Shown here: positions 1-8,240 of the stretch, piece by piece
Position numbering within the stretch: position 1 is the first letter of the stretch
Layout: each line of letters opens with the position of its first letter
DNA from: WLMZ01 sp031367435
Lineage (GTDB): Bacteria; Actinomycetota; Acidimicrobiia; Acidimicrobiales; Ilumatobacteraceae
Reading direction: 5' to 3'
Assembly (NCBI GenBank): GCA_031367435.1
Contig: JANLPV010000187.1
Coordinates: 1 to 64,000, forward strand
Length of the DNA stretch: 64,000 bases
Position numbers and translations under genes: made by a program
Notes under the pieces: model-generated
What the model saw: the letters and a program-made list of their open reading frames with translations, nothing else
The model's database searches: none
What the model was told of the DNA's origin: nothing

Positions 1-1
1 T

Positions 2-112
2 GACGACGACAACAACGTTGTGTCGATCACCGATGCGGAGAGCATTGGCTCGGCGTATCGCATGCTGTGCACCATGCAGGGCAAACCACCGCCCTCATTC
101 GTTGGCGCGTAG
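2..112 (+). CDS. 3' end of an unidentified gene (truncated by window start)
   Basis: The frame is open from the first complete codon at base 2 to a TAG at 110-112, giving the last 36 residues of a protein. They begin with an acidic run (DDDNN) and end PPPSFVGA. The stop lies 9 bases before the GTG of the TetR gene on the same strand, so the two may be co-transcribed. The fragment is too short for me to name a family. It is called coding from the open frame and its tight packing with the next gene. Confidence 0.5.
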   Translation, partial: DDDNNVVSITDAESIGSAYRMLCTMQGKPPPSFVGA

Positions 113-121
113 GGTTACGCC

Positions 122-754
122 GTGGCACGCACGCCGAACGAAACCCGCGACAAGCTGATTCTGCACGGTCAGCGGCTGTTCGCTGAGCAAGGCGTGTTCC
201 GTGTGCCTCTGCGGTCGGTTGTCGATCAGGCCGGCCAGAAGAACTCGTCCGCGCTGCACTATCACTTCGGTGGTCGTGAAGGTTTGCTACAGGCGATCAT
301 CGACCGACACAACGAGACCATCGAGGCCGAACGTGCAGTCATGCTCGACCTCTTGAGAACACAGCAGCGAACGAACGACGTCGCCGCCATCGCCCGCGCC
401 GTCGTGCTGCCCTTTGCGCGCAAACTCGACACGGCCGACGGCCGCGAATTCCTGCGTATCGTGGCCCAACTGTCAGATCTGTTCGACGGCTGGCAACTCG
501 AGACACCGCAGACGCCTGCGCAGGCGCAGGCGGCGTTCTTCATGTTGGCCGCGGCGTTGGGTGACCTTCCATCGCCGGTACGCCACGAGCGCGTCACCAC
601 CTTCTTGATGCTCGTTTCGAATACTTTGGCGCTTCGAGCGCGTCAGGTCGAACTCGCGCGACCGGTGCAAGTGTCGACCGAGGCGTTCATCAGCAACCTC
701 ATCGATATGAGCGTCGGTGCCCTCGAAGCACCGTCCACTGCCATCGACCTGTGA
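122..754 (+). CDS. TetR/AcrR-family transcriptional regulator
   Basis: This 210-residue protein has the usual TetR length and layout. An N-terminal helix-turn-helix domain spans about residues 10-57, with the recognition-helix region ending SALHYHFGGREGL, the family's YxHF signature. The rest is an all-helical ligand-binding half with no obvious sequence clue to the ligand. The start is the GTG at 122. No TCTGAC-N5-GTCAGA operator is visible just upstream, though upstream sequence is limited. It could be a local repressor of the formylglycine-generating-enzyme gene 9 bases downstream or of the gene before it. The family call is secure; the target and effector are unknown. Confidence 0.9.
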   Translation: MARTPNETRDKLILHGQRLFAEQGVFRVPLRSVVDQAGQKNSSALHYHFGGREGLLQAIIDRHNETIEAERAVMLDLLRTQQRTNDVAAIARAVVLPFARKLDTADGREFLRIVAQLSDLFDGWQLETPQTPAQAQAAFFMLAAALGDLPSPVRHERVTTFLMLVSNTLALRARQVELARPVQVSTEAFISNLIDMSVGALEAPSTAIDL

Positions 755-763
755 CTCTGTTGT

Positions 764-1588
764 ATGACTCTCGCATCGGCTGAATCGTGGGTGGAGTCGG
801 GTCAGGCAACCCTCGGCGACGACCATCACTATCCAGACGAACGCCCGTCGCGGTTCGTGGAGATTGCCGGGTTCTTTATCGATCGTCATCCCGTGACGAA
901 CGCTCAGTTCACGTCGTTTATCGATGCAACCGGTTACGTGACCGACGCAGAGATCACCGGCGGCAATGTGTTCGTACCGGCCACAGGTCCGGTTGATCTG
1001 AGCCAACCGTCGTTGTGGTGGCGACACAACGAACGCGCAACCTGGCGCTGCCCCGGTGGCACTGAACTACTCACTACTGAACACGACGACCATCCGGTGG
1101 TGCAGGTGACCCAACGCGACGCCACCGCGTATGCGGCGTGGAGAGGGCGGCGACTTCCAACGGAGGCCGAATGGGAGTGGGCTGCGCAGGGCGCTCGGGC
1201 GTTGCCCGCGACATGGCCACTTGCGGCCGATGGCATGTTGCTGGCAAATGTGTGGCTCGGTGAGTTTCCTTGGAAGCACGTTCGTCGCACCGAGCCAGGC
1301 ACGGCTGCCGTGGGCTGCTTTGCTCCCAATGATCGTGGCTTGTTCGACATGCTCGGCAATGTGTGGGAGTTGACCGCCGATTCATGGACAGAGCAATTCG
1401 CTGTTGATGACATCGCGAGTCCGTGTTGTGCCGCGCGCGGCACTGCTGCGATAACCGTGAAGGGTGGATCGTTTTTATGCGCCGCGAATTACTGTGCCCG
1501 ATACCGACCTTCAGCGCGACACGCTCAGCCCGCCGCTGAACCCACGTGCCATATCGGCTTCCGTTGCGCTCGTTCGCCAACGGCGTAA
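764..1588 (+). CDS. Formylglycine-generating enzyme (sulfatase-modifying factor family)
   Basis: The 274-residue product covers a whole FGE-sulfatase domain. The N-terminal part (GDDHHYPDERP then GFFIDRHPVTNAQF) and the C-terminal part (GGSFLC...NYCARYR...GFRCAR) match the SUMF1/FGE fold. Two cysteines in the C-terminal GGSFLCAANYC segment, Cys239 and Cys244, have the same five-residue spacing as the two copper-binding catalytic cysteines of true FGEs. An oxidase that converts a sulfatase cysteine to formylglycine is therefore more likely than a non-catalytic SUMF1-domain protein. The enzyme needs oxygen and copper. No sulfatase gene lies in this window, so its client must be elsewhere. It follows the TetR gene by 9 bases. 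Confidence 0.85.
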   Translation: MTLASAESWVESGQATLGDDHHYPDERPSRFVEIAGFFIDRHPVTNAQFTSFIDATGYVTDAEITGGNVFVPATGPVDLSQPSLWWRHNERATWRCPGGTELLTTEHDDHPVVQVTQRDATAYAAWRGRRLPTEAEWEWAAQGARALPATWPLAADGMLLANVWLGEFPWKHVRRTEPGTAAVGCFAPNDRGLFDMLGNVWELTADSWTEQFAVDDIASPCCAARGTAAITVKGGSFLCAANYCARYRPSARHAQPAAEPTCHIGFRCARSPTA

Positions 1589-1614
1589 CGCAAAGTTAGG
1601 TAGGGCGACGGCGC

Positions 1615-2373
1615 TCAGCCAACCACTGATGGGTCGGGCACATACGAACGCGCGAGGAACTGAAACATGATCCAGCCAGCCTGATGCGTGCCCACCGATC
1701 CGCGTGCCCGCACCGCAGCTTCATGGTCGATCGCAACACCATTGACAGCCTTCATGTGCGCTTCGGCACTGCGCTCCATCGCTACAAAGAAACCCACGGC
1801 TTCATCGACCGTTTCGCCAACCGTAAGGAGCCCGTGGTTACGCAGGATCACGGCCTTCGCTGCGCCGAGCGCGGCGCCGATGCGCTTGCCGCCATCGACG
1901 GAAAAGATGTCGACCTCGTGATCGTCGAAGATCGCGTGGTCGTCGTAGAACGCGCACGACTCCTGAGTGATGGGGCGCATCAGTTGCACGAGCGCAGAAA
2001 AGGGCGTGCCGTAGGGAGTGTGCGTATGCGCTGCGGCGACGATGTCGGGGCGAGCCTCATGCAGCGGCCAATGGATGTGATACGCCGCGGGATTGATCGA
2101 ACCTGACCCACGCACCACCTTGCCGTCGGGACTCACGAGCACGAGATCGTCGACGGTCATGGCATGGAATGGCACCCCGTAAGCACCGAGCCAGAAATGA
2201 TCGAGCAACTCCGGATCACGCGCCGATATGTGCCCGTCGCCGAGGTGGCCCCATCGCAGCGCGCCGAACACGCGGTACGCCAATGCGAGTCGTGTCTTGC
2301 GATGGGCGCGCAGCGCTTCGGTGCCGTGAATCGGCAGTTCGTATGACGATGAATCCAACGCCTGATATGCCAT
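1615..2373 (-). CDS. Class II aldolase/adducin-family protein
   Basis: This 252-residue protein carries the class II aldolase fold of the fuculose-phosphate aldolase/adducin type. The motifs seen are GHLGDGHISAR near the N-terminus, a metal-site pair in AAHTHTPYG, and a third histidine in ILRNHGLL. Family members cleave or decarboxylate hydroxy-acid sugar derivatives using a divalent metal, but many actinobacterial homologues have no assigned substrate. The gene is divergent from the LLM oxidoreductase gene, with only 23 bases between the two start codons. Their promoters must therefore overlap or one gene is leaderless. The true substrate cannot be read from the sequence. Confidence 0.87.
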   Translation of the reverse strand: MAYQALDSSSYELPIHGTEALRAHRKTRLALAYRVFGALRWGHLGDGHISARDPELLDHFWLGAYGVPFHAMTVDDLVLVSPDGKVVRGSGSINPAAYHIHWPLHEARPDIVAAAHTHTPYGTPFSALVQLMRPITQESCAFYDDHAIFDDHEVDIFSVDGGKRIGAALGAAKAVILRNHGLLTVGETVDEAVGFFVAMERSAEAHMKAVNGVAIDHEAAVRARGSVGTHQAGWIMFQFLARSYVPDPSVVG

Positions 2374-2396
2374 GCCGTGATCCTAGAGTCACTCAT

Positions 2397-3272
2397 ATGG
2401 ACATTGGTGTAGCACTCCCCCAGATGGCCCGTGGACTCAACCGCGAGAAGGTAACGGCATGGTGCCGCGGAATCGATGACGGTCCATATTCGTCGGTGTC
2501 GGCAGGCGAGCGGATCACGTTCCACAATCTCGAGGGCATCACGTTGTGTACCGCGGCAGCCATGCTCACCGAACGCGTGCGCGTCTTTTTCAACGTGGCC
2601 GTCGCGCCATGGCACGCTCCCGCGATGTTGGCCAAGCAACTCGCCACCATCGACGTGCTCTCTGACGGGCGTCTCGACACGGCGGTCGGTGTCGGCGGCC
2701 GACAGCAGGACTACGACGCGCTTGGCGCCATGTTCGATCGCCGCCACAGCCGCCTCGACAAGGCTGTTGCCGAGTTGCGTCATCTGTGGTCCGGCGCGCC
2801 TGCGGCCGACGGCAGCCCAATCGGCCCGACGCCCGTGCAAGCCGGAGGGCCCCCAATCTTGTGTAGTGGTATGGGACCCAAGTCGCTGCAACGCGCGGCA
2901 CAGTGGGCCGATGGCGTCAGCGGCTTCGCGCTCTCAGGGGATGCGGCCGAGGCAGCCCATCAATTTCGTGCCGCCGAACAGGCATGGCTCGAAGCTGGAC
3001 GTACGGAGCGACCGCGGCTCACGACCGGAGTGTTCGTGGCGCTTGGCGACAGCGCCGAATCAACACTCAAGAACTTCGCGATGCAATACCTCGATGTATT
3101 TGGCACCGACATCGCGCGCATGCTGACCGACGCGATGACCGTGTATTCCCCAGATCGCCTTCGCGACACCATCGACGCGATGGCAGCTACCGGATGTGAC
3201 GAACTGATCTTGGTTCCGGCCGACTCCGACCCGGCGATGCTCGATCTCATCACTGCCGTCGTCGACAGGTAA
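2397..3272 (+). CDS. LLM-class (luciferase-like) flavin/F420-dependent oxidoreductase
   Basis: I start this 291-residue protein at the ATG at 2397 (MDIGVALPQMARGL). An upstream open frame is possible but would overlap the divergent aldolase gene. The TIM-barrel luciferase-like signature is present: VRVFFNVAVAPWHAPAMLAKQLATIDVLSDGRL followed by VGVGGR, and a later GMGPKSLQRAAQWADG segment. Family members use FMN with a reductase, or F420, for hydride transfer or monooxygenation. It is one of five LLM genes in the window. It ends 6 bases before the end of the convergent TauD-type gene, leaving no room for a terminator. Confidence 0.87.
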   Translation: MDIGVALPQMARGLNREKVTAWCRGIDDGPYSSVSAGERITFHNLEGITLCTAAAMLTERVRVFFNVAVAPWHAPAMLAKQLATIDVLSDGRLDTAVGVGGRQQDYDALGAMFDRRHSRLDKAVAELRHLWSGAPAADGSPIGPTPVQAGGPPILCSGMGPKSLQRAAQWADGVSGFALSGDAAEAAHQFRAAEQAWLEAGRTERPRLTTGVFVALGDSAESTLKNFAMQYLDVFGTDIARMLTDAMTVYSPDRLRDTIDAMAATGCDELILVPADSDPAMLDLITAVVDR

Positions 3273-3278
3273 TCGCAA

Positions 3279-4130
3279 TCACGCCTCGTAAGCAACGGGC
3301 GTATCGCCAGCGATGGTGGTTCGAAAGAGTTCGCGCCGGAACGCGGCATAGTCGTCGATCGCGTTGTGTTGCGTGACCCGGTTGTCCCAGATGGCCAAGG
3401 TGCCGTTCGTCCAACGCATGCGAACCGTATTCGCCTCACGTTGGCAATGCATGTACAACTGTGACAACAACGCCTGCGACTCATGCGCGGCCCAGCCCGA
3501 GAACTTGGTGACGTAGCCGCTGTTCAGAAACAGCACTGGTGCACCCGTAACCGAATGCGCGATGACGACGGGGTGTTCCTGCTCCGCGAACGCGTCGGGA
3601 CTCGGCAGGATCGACATCGTGCGACCCTTCTGGGTGATGTCATATACGCCGCCGGTGCCATATGGGCGACCCGCCGAGTGCACCGCGCGCAAGCCAATCA
3701 AACACCTCTGTAAGCCCGGCGACAGCGTCTCGAACGCTCGCGCCTGATTGGACCAGACGGTGTCGCCACCGAACGGCGGTACATCGTTGGCCCACAGGAT
3801 GGTGAAGCTCGGTGGCGCAGCCAGGTAGCTGAGGTCGGTGTGCCAACCGCCACCAAAGTTGAGCGCACGCTCACCGGCCTCTTTCACCACCCGCACGACG
3901 TTTGGCCGATCGTTCATCGCCTGCACGAATGGGGTATCGATCGGTGTTCCCATGCGTTGGGTGAAGTGCTCGAGTCCGTCGATGCCGAGATGTTGCTGCC
4001 CGCGGATCATCACAACGCAATGCTCGATCGCGGCTGCGCGGATCGCCTCGATGGTGTCATCGCTACAAGTGGCGAGGTCGACATCGGTGATGTCGGCACC
4101 GAGCGCAGTGGTGACTCGGGAAATCTTCAT
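3279..4130 (-). CDS. TauD/TfdA-family 2-oxoglutarate/Fe(II)-dependent dioxygenase
   Basis: The start is placed at the ATG ending at 4130, giving 283 residues, the size of TauD. The facial triad is visible as His97-x-Asp99 in GGGWHTDLSY and His255 in VTQHNAID. Arg266 and Arg270 sit where the family binds 2-oxoglutarate. The protein should hydroxylate an organic acid while converting 2-oxoglutarate to succinate. The substrate could be a sulfonate, an aryloxyacid or a steroid-related acid and cannot be fixed here. It is the last gene of a leftward three-gene unit, 38 bases after the SDR. A longer frame extends upstream into the SDR but lacks family similarity there. Confidence 0.9.
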   Translation of the reverse strand: MKISRVTTALGADITDVDLATCSDDTIEAIRAAAIEHCVVMIRGQQHLGIDGLEHFTQRMGTPIDTPFVQAMNDRPNVVRVVKEAGERALNFGGGWHTDLSYLAAPPSFTILWANDVPPFGGDTVWSNQARAFETLSPGLQRCLIGLRAVHSAGRPYGTGGVYDITQKGRTMSILPSPDAFAEQEHPVVIAHSVTGAPVLFLNSGYVTKFSGWAAHESQALLSQLYMHCQREANTVRMRWTNGTLAIWDNRVTQHNAIDDYAAFRRELFRTTIAGDTPVAYEA

Positions 4131-4168
4131 GGGAGCAGTCTCGCGCACGCACGCACTCACGGCAGCGG

Positions 4169-4945
4169 CTACGGCACCCAATTGCCGTGCGTATCGCGGT
4201 GCCATCCGCGCGATGCATCGGAGCCGCCATCGACGTGAATCGTGGTGCCGGTGATGTAGCGACTTGCCGACGACGCCAAGAACACTGCTGCGCCGCAGAT
4301 GTCGTCGCTCGTGCCCCATCCCAAAGCCAGCTTGCGGCCGTAGTCGTCGTCGCCCACGAGCAAGCCGGCGTCACCCGGCGTTGGCAGACCGTCAGGCGCA
4401 ATGGTGTTCACCCGAATGCCCTGCACGCTGAGCTCGAGCGCGAGGGTGCGGCTGAGATGTTCGACAGCGGCCTTCATCGCTCCGTAAATCCCAAATCCGG
4501 GTGCAGCCCGATACGCCTCTACTGAGGTGATGTTGATGATCGATGCGCCAGCACGCATCTTGGTGACGCCTGCCCGAACGAAGTTGGTGACACTCGTGAA
4601 GTTCTCGTCGATCACCGATCGCTGTCCCTTGTCGCTCGCGTCGAGGAACGCACCATGAAATGTGCCGCCGGCATTGTTGACGAGCACGTCAATGCGATCG
4701 AGCGATTGCACCCATTCGGTGACCGCCGCGGTGTCACGTACGTCGAGCACACCCGTGACGGTGTTGACCCCGAGTGCTTCGACGTCTCTCGCGGTGGTGG
4801 CGAGTTCGTCGACCTTGCGGTCGCACAGCACGAGGTCGGCACCATATTGCGCGAAGGCGAGCGCCATTGAGCGGCCGAGGCCCTGAGCCGCGCCGGTTAC
4901 TAGGGCGACCTTTCCGTCGAGGCGAAATGCATTGGGGTCAAGCAT
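4169..4945 (-). CDS. Short-chain dehydrogenase/reductase (SDR)
   Basis: This 258-residue classical SDR has the cofactor motif TGAAQGLG near residue 17, the NNAGG motif, an active-site serine in NITSVEAYR and the YGAMK catalytic Tyr-Lys pair. It ends with a normal SDR GTTIHVDGG tail. Such enzymes interconvert alcohols and ketones with NAD(P)H. It sits between the crotonase gene (9 bases upstream) and the TauD-like gene. That suggests the unit performs hydration, oxidation and oxygenation of one substrate. Confidence 0.92.
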   Translation of the reverse strand: MLDPNAFRLDGKVALVTGAAQGLGRSMALAFAQYGADLVLCDRKVDELATTARDVEALGVNTVTGVLDVRDTAAVTEWVQSLDRIDVLVNNAGGTFHGAFLDASDKGQRSVIDENFTSVTNFVRAGVTKMRAGASIINITSVEAYRAAPGFGIYGAMKAAVEHLSRTLALELSVQGIRVNTIAPDGLPTPGDAGLLVGDDDYGRKLALGWGTSDDICGAAVFLASSASRYITGTTIHVDGGSDASRGWHRDTHGNWVP

Positions 4946-4954
4946 GGCAGTGTT

Positions 4955-5749
4955 CTATCGCAGCCGAGGTTCGATGCGTTGGCCCGACGCAAAGGTGGCT
5001 TGCCCTTCGGCGAGCGCATCGGCCTGATTACCGAGTGACACAAGGTGAGGCGCCATCGCGAGCGCCTGAGCGCGGCTCATCTCGCGAGCGGCCCACAACG
5101 ACCGTAGGGTGCCTTGCACCGCGGCGGCGGGCTGTGACGCGATGGCCTTGGCAATGGCCTGCGCCGTCGCAAGCAGAACCTCACCCGACACAACATCTTG
5201 CACGAAGCCGATTTGGTATGCGCGCTGTGCCGTCATCCGTTCGTGACTACCCATGAGTGCGAGTCGGCACAACTCGCCAAACGGTAGTTGCCCATACAAC
5301 AAGATCGGTTCGAAGCATGCCGCCATGCCATACGTGGTGTGTGGATCGAAGAATGTCGCGTGCTCTGCCGCAACGATCGACTCGCACTCGCCAAGCAGAT
5401 AGAACGCGCCGCCGCACGCCATGCCATTCACGGCCGCGATCACTGGTTTCCACAAACCAGCAGTCTTTGGTCCGAGGAGTAGGCCCGGATCGTCGATCAT
5501 GAACGGCGACTCGGGTTGGGGCACCGACCACGACCGGTCGATACCAGTGCAGAACGCCTTGTCACCTTGGCCGGTAAGCACGATGGCGCGAATGTTGTCA
5601 TCGAAACGTAGGGCCTGCCACAACGTATGCAACTCATGCGCCAGCGTTTCGTTAAAGGCGTTGTGCCGGTCAGGACGATTGAGGGTCACCGTCGCGACCC
5701 GGTCATCGACGTGATATATCAACGTCTCGAAACTCGTCGGAACATGCAT
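4955..5749 (-). CDS. Enoyl-CoA hydratase/isomerase (crotonase) family protein
   Basis: The 264-residue sequence has the crotonase beginning (VATVTLNRPDRHNAFN), the CoA/oxyanion segments FCTGIDR and AAVNGMACGGAF, and normal family length. The region that usually carries the first catalytic glutamate reads FFDPHTTYGMA, with histidine at that place, and the second acidic position is not obvious. It may therefore be an isomerase, hydrolase or decarboxylase of the superfamily and not a standard hydratase. It is the first gene of the leftward operon. It shares the promoter region holding the 17-bp operator at 5795 with the divergent amidohydrolase. Confidence 0.88.
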   Translation of the reverse strand: MHVPTSFETLIYHVDDRVATVTLNRPDRHNAFNETLAHELHTLWQALRFDDNIRAIVLTGQGDKAFCTGIDRSWSVPQPESPFMIDDPGLLLGPKTAGLWKPVIAAVNGMACGGAFYLLGECESIVAAEHATFFDPHTTYGMAACFEPILLYGQLPFGELCRLALMGSHERMTAQRAYQIGFVQDVVSGEVLLATAQAIAKAIASQPAAAVQGTLRSLWAAREMSRAQALAMAPHLVSLGNQADALAEGQATFASGQRIEPRLR

Positions 5750-5794
5750 CGCTCAACCCCTCAGAAACGCCGTTCGAGCCAGTGAACGCTCGAA

Positions 5795-5811
5795 TCTGAC
5801 ACACCGTCAGA
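5795..5811. promoter_or_regulatory. Candidate operator: perfect 6-5-6 inverted repeat
   Basis: The sequence TCTGACACACCGTCAGA is a perfect inverted repeat with six-base arms and a five-base spacer. It lies between the divergent crotonase (start 5749) and amidohydrolase (start 5834) genes. It is one of seven copies of TCTGA(C/T)-N5-GTCAGA in the window. The shape and length suit a TetR-type dimer. The regulator is not identified. Confidence 0.72.
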
Positions 5812-5833
5812 AACGAATGCTACAGTGCCGCAC

Positions 5834-7042
5834 ATGCGCGAGTTGCCCAAGATCATCTCGGTCGATGACCACGTCATCGAGCCGGCCACGGTGTGGTCCG
5901 ATCGTCTCCCTTCCAAGTACCGAGACATCGGTCCCCGCATAGAACGTCGCCCCGTGAAGGAGATGACGTTTATCGGCGGCAAGTTCACCGCCGTGCCCGG
6001 CGAGGTCGGCGACGAAGGAGAAGTTGTCGACTGGTGGTTCTACGAAGACCTGCGCCGACCGCTCACTCGCCTCGACACCGCAGTGGGCTTCGCCCGTGAC
6101 GAAGTCATTCTCAAGGGCATCACCTACGACGACATGCGCCAAGGTTCGTACAAGCTGCAAGAACGCCTCGATGACATGGACATCAACGGCATCGAGGCGT
6201 CGCTGTGCTTCCCCACCTTTCCTCGCTTCTGCGGGCAGACCTTTACCGAAGCTGCCGACAAGGAACTCGCGCTGTTGTGCGTGCAGGCGTACAACGACTG
6301 GATGGTCGACGACTGGTGCGGCCAGTCAGGCGGCCGTCTCCTTCCGCTCACGCTGATTCCACTGTGGGATCCCATCGAGGCAGCGCGCGAGGTGCGGCGC
6401 AACGCGGCGCGCGGTGTGCATGCGGTGTGCTTCAGCGAAATTCCGAGCAACCTTGGTCTACCGAGCATTCATGATGCCGACGGCTATTGGCTGCCCTTCT
6501 TCGACGCGTGCAACGAAACGCAGACCACCATCAACATGCACATCGGCAGCGGCAGCAAGATGCCGTCTACATCCCCCGATGCGCCCGCGGCGGTGGGCTC
6601 TACTCTCACGTTCGCAAACTGCTGCTTCAGCATGGTCGACTGGTTGATGAGCGGCATGTTCACGAAGTTCCCCGATCTCACCATTGCGTACAGCGAAGGA
6701 CAGATCGGATGGATTCCATACATTCTCGAGCGCGCCGACACCGTGTGGCAGGAAAACCGTGGCTGGGGCGGCATTGCCGACAAGGTCCTGCAGCCACCAA
6801 GCGAACTGTTCAAAAAGCACGTCTACGGCTGCTTCTTCGATGACCCGCACGGGTTGGTCAGCCTCGATGCGATCGGTGTCGACAACGTGACGTACGAAAG
6901 CGACTACCCGCACAGTGACAGCACGTGGCCGCATACCGCCAAGATTGCTGGCGAGCAGATGTCGCACCTGTCCGACGACGTCGTCTACAAGTTGCTACGC
7001 GGTAACGCGATCAAGATGCTGCACATCGATCATCTGAAGTAG
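5834..7042 (+). CDS. Amidohydrolase_2-type metal-dependent hydrolase (paralogue 1)
   Basis: I start at the ATG at 5834; a GTG at 5825 is in frame. This gives 402 residues, the same length as the paralogue at 24490. The TIM-barrel amidohydrolase features are an N-terminal ISVDDHVIEP, a middle INMHIGSG, and a C-terminal ESDYPHSDSTWP that supplies the late aspartate. Relatives include ACMSD-like decarboxylases and carboxylic-ester or C-C hydrolases, and no exact reaction can be named. The gene lies 22 bases after the operator at 5795-5811. The close paralogue at 24490 also has this operator upstream, which points to a shared pathway role. Confidence 0.88.
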   Translation: MRELPKIISVDDHVIEPATVWSDRLPSKYRDIGPRIERRPVKEMTFIGGKFTAVPGEVGDEGEVVDWWFYEDLRRPLTRLDTAVGFARDEVILKGITYDDMRQGSYKLQERLDDMDINGIEASLCFPTFPRFCGQTFTEAADKELALLCVQAYNDWMVDDWCGQSGGRLLPLTLIPLWDPIEAAREVRRNAARGVHAVCFSEIPSNLGLPSIHDADGYWLPFFDACNETQTTINMHIGSGSKMPSTSPDAPAAVGSTLTFANCCFSMVDWLMSGMFTKFPDLTIAYSEGQIGWIPYILERADTVWQENRGWGGIADKVLQPPSELFKKHVYGCFFDDPHGLVSLDAIGVDNVTYESDYPHSDSTWPHTAKIAGEQMSHLSDDVVYKLLRGNAIKMLHIDHLK

Positions 7043-7123
7043 CAGGTTGCTCAGGGTCGTCTGTGATGGCCGAGCGAGGCACGAGTATCGTTGCGGGTTC
7101 ACCGCAGATTCATGGGGGTTTGT

Positions 7124-8227
7124 ATGCGCGGCATTGTCTTTGATGGCACCACGACTGAGTTCGTCGACGGACTCACTCTGCGCGCACCTGGGCCGCGCGA
7201 CGTCATCGTCGAGATCGGCGCAGCAGGTTTGTGCCACAGCGATCTGTCGTACATGAACGGCCTCTACCCTGTGCCATCACCTGGTGTCTGCGGCCACGAA
7301 GGCGCTGGCATCGTGGCCGAGGTCGGCGCAGCCGTGACTCACGTGAAGCCCGGCGATCACGTGATTATCGCGACGCTTGCTGCCTGTGGATTCTGTGCAC
7401 CATGCGCCAGCGGGCGACCCACCGCCTGCCGGCAAACCTTGGCCAACTGGAGCCAACCGTTCACGCTTGATGGCCAGCCGATCTACAACTTTGCAGCCAC
7501 CAGCGCGTTCGCCGAGCGCACAGTCGTGCGCGATATCCAGTGCGTCAAGATTCCCGACGACGTTCCGCTCACCTCTGCCGCACTCGTTGGTTGCGGTGTG
7601 GTGACCGGCATGGGCGCGGTGTTCAATCGGGCCAATGTCCAGCGCGGGCAGAGCGCCGCCGTGTTTGGCGTGGGCGGCGTTGGTCTCAACGTGATTCAGG
7701 CACTCAAGGTGCAGGGTGCAACAACCATCATCGCCATCGACACGGTGCCCGAGAAGGAGGCGTTGGCCAAGCAGTTCGGCGCAACGCACTTCATCGACGG
7801 CACCCGCGACGACGTCGTGGCCGCCATCGGTGCACTCGTGCCGTGGAACGCCGAAATGGAACGCGGCCCCTTCAATGGTGGCGGTGTCAACTGGGCATTC
7901 GACTGCGTTGCGCACCCAGCCGTGACCTATAACGCGCTCGAATCACTCGACTGGGAAGGAACAGTTGTGGTGATCGGCGTGTCTGGTCAGACCACCGAGT
8001 TTCACGGGCTCTACGGACGGCTCACACAGGTGGACCGCGGCATCATCGGCTGCCGGTACGGCACGATTTCACCGCACCGCGACATACCGCGCATCATCGA
8101 GTTGTACCGACGCGGCGAGGTGCTGCTCGATGAACTCGTGTCGCAAACCTTTCCGGTCGAGCAATGGAAGAACGCGGTTCACGGCCTTGAGTCCGGCACC
8201 ATCGCTCGAGGCGTGCTCACGTTCTGA
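7124..8227 (+). CDS. Zinc-dependent alcohol dehydrogenase (MDR superfamily)
   Basis: The start at ATG 7124 (MRGIVFDG) follows a G-rich ribosome-binding site and gives 367 residues. Catalytic zinc ligands are seen at Cys37 (GLCHSD) and the GHE motif at His58-Glu59. The four structural-zinc cysteines are Cys88, Cys91, Cys94 and Cys102. The Rossmann motif GVGGVG follows. The layout is that of NAD-dependent class III/mycothiol-type alcohol dehydrogenases. In this context it could oxidise a steroid side-chain alcohol after P450 attack, but the substrate is unproven. It lies 13 bases upstream of an acyl-CoA synthetase, so an alcohol-to-acid-to-CoA sequence is plausible. Confidence 0.92.
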   Translation: MRGIVFDGTTTEFVDGLTLRAPGPRDVIVEIGAAGLCHSDLSYMNGLYPVPSPGVCGHEGAGIVAEVGAAVTHVKPGDHVIIATLAACGFCAPCASGRPTACRQTLANWSQPFTLDGQPIYNFAATSAFAERTVVRDIQCVKIPDDVPLTSAALVGCGVVTGMGAVFNRANVQRGQSAAVFGVGGVGLNVIQALKVQGATTIIAIDTVPEKEALAKQFGATHFIDGTRDDVVAAIGALVPWNAEMERGPFNGGGVNWAFDCVAHPAVTYNALESLDWEGTVVVIGVSGQTTEFHGLYGRLTQVDRGIIGCRYGTISPHRDIPRIIELYRRGEVLLDELVSQTFPVEQWKNAVHGLESGTIARGVLTF

Positions 8228-8240
8228 TGCGTAATTACAC

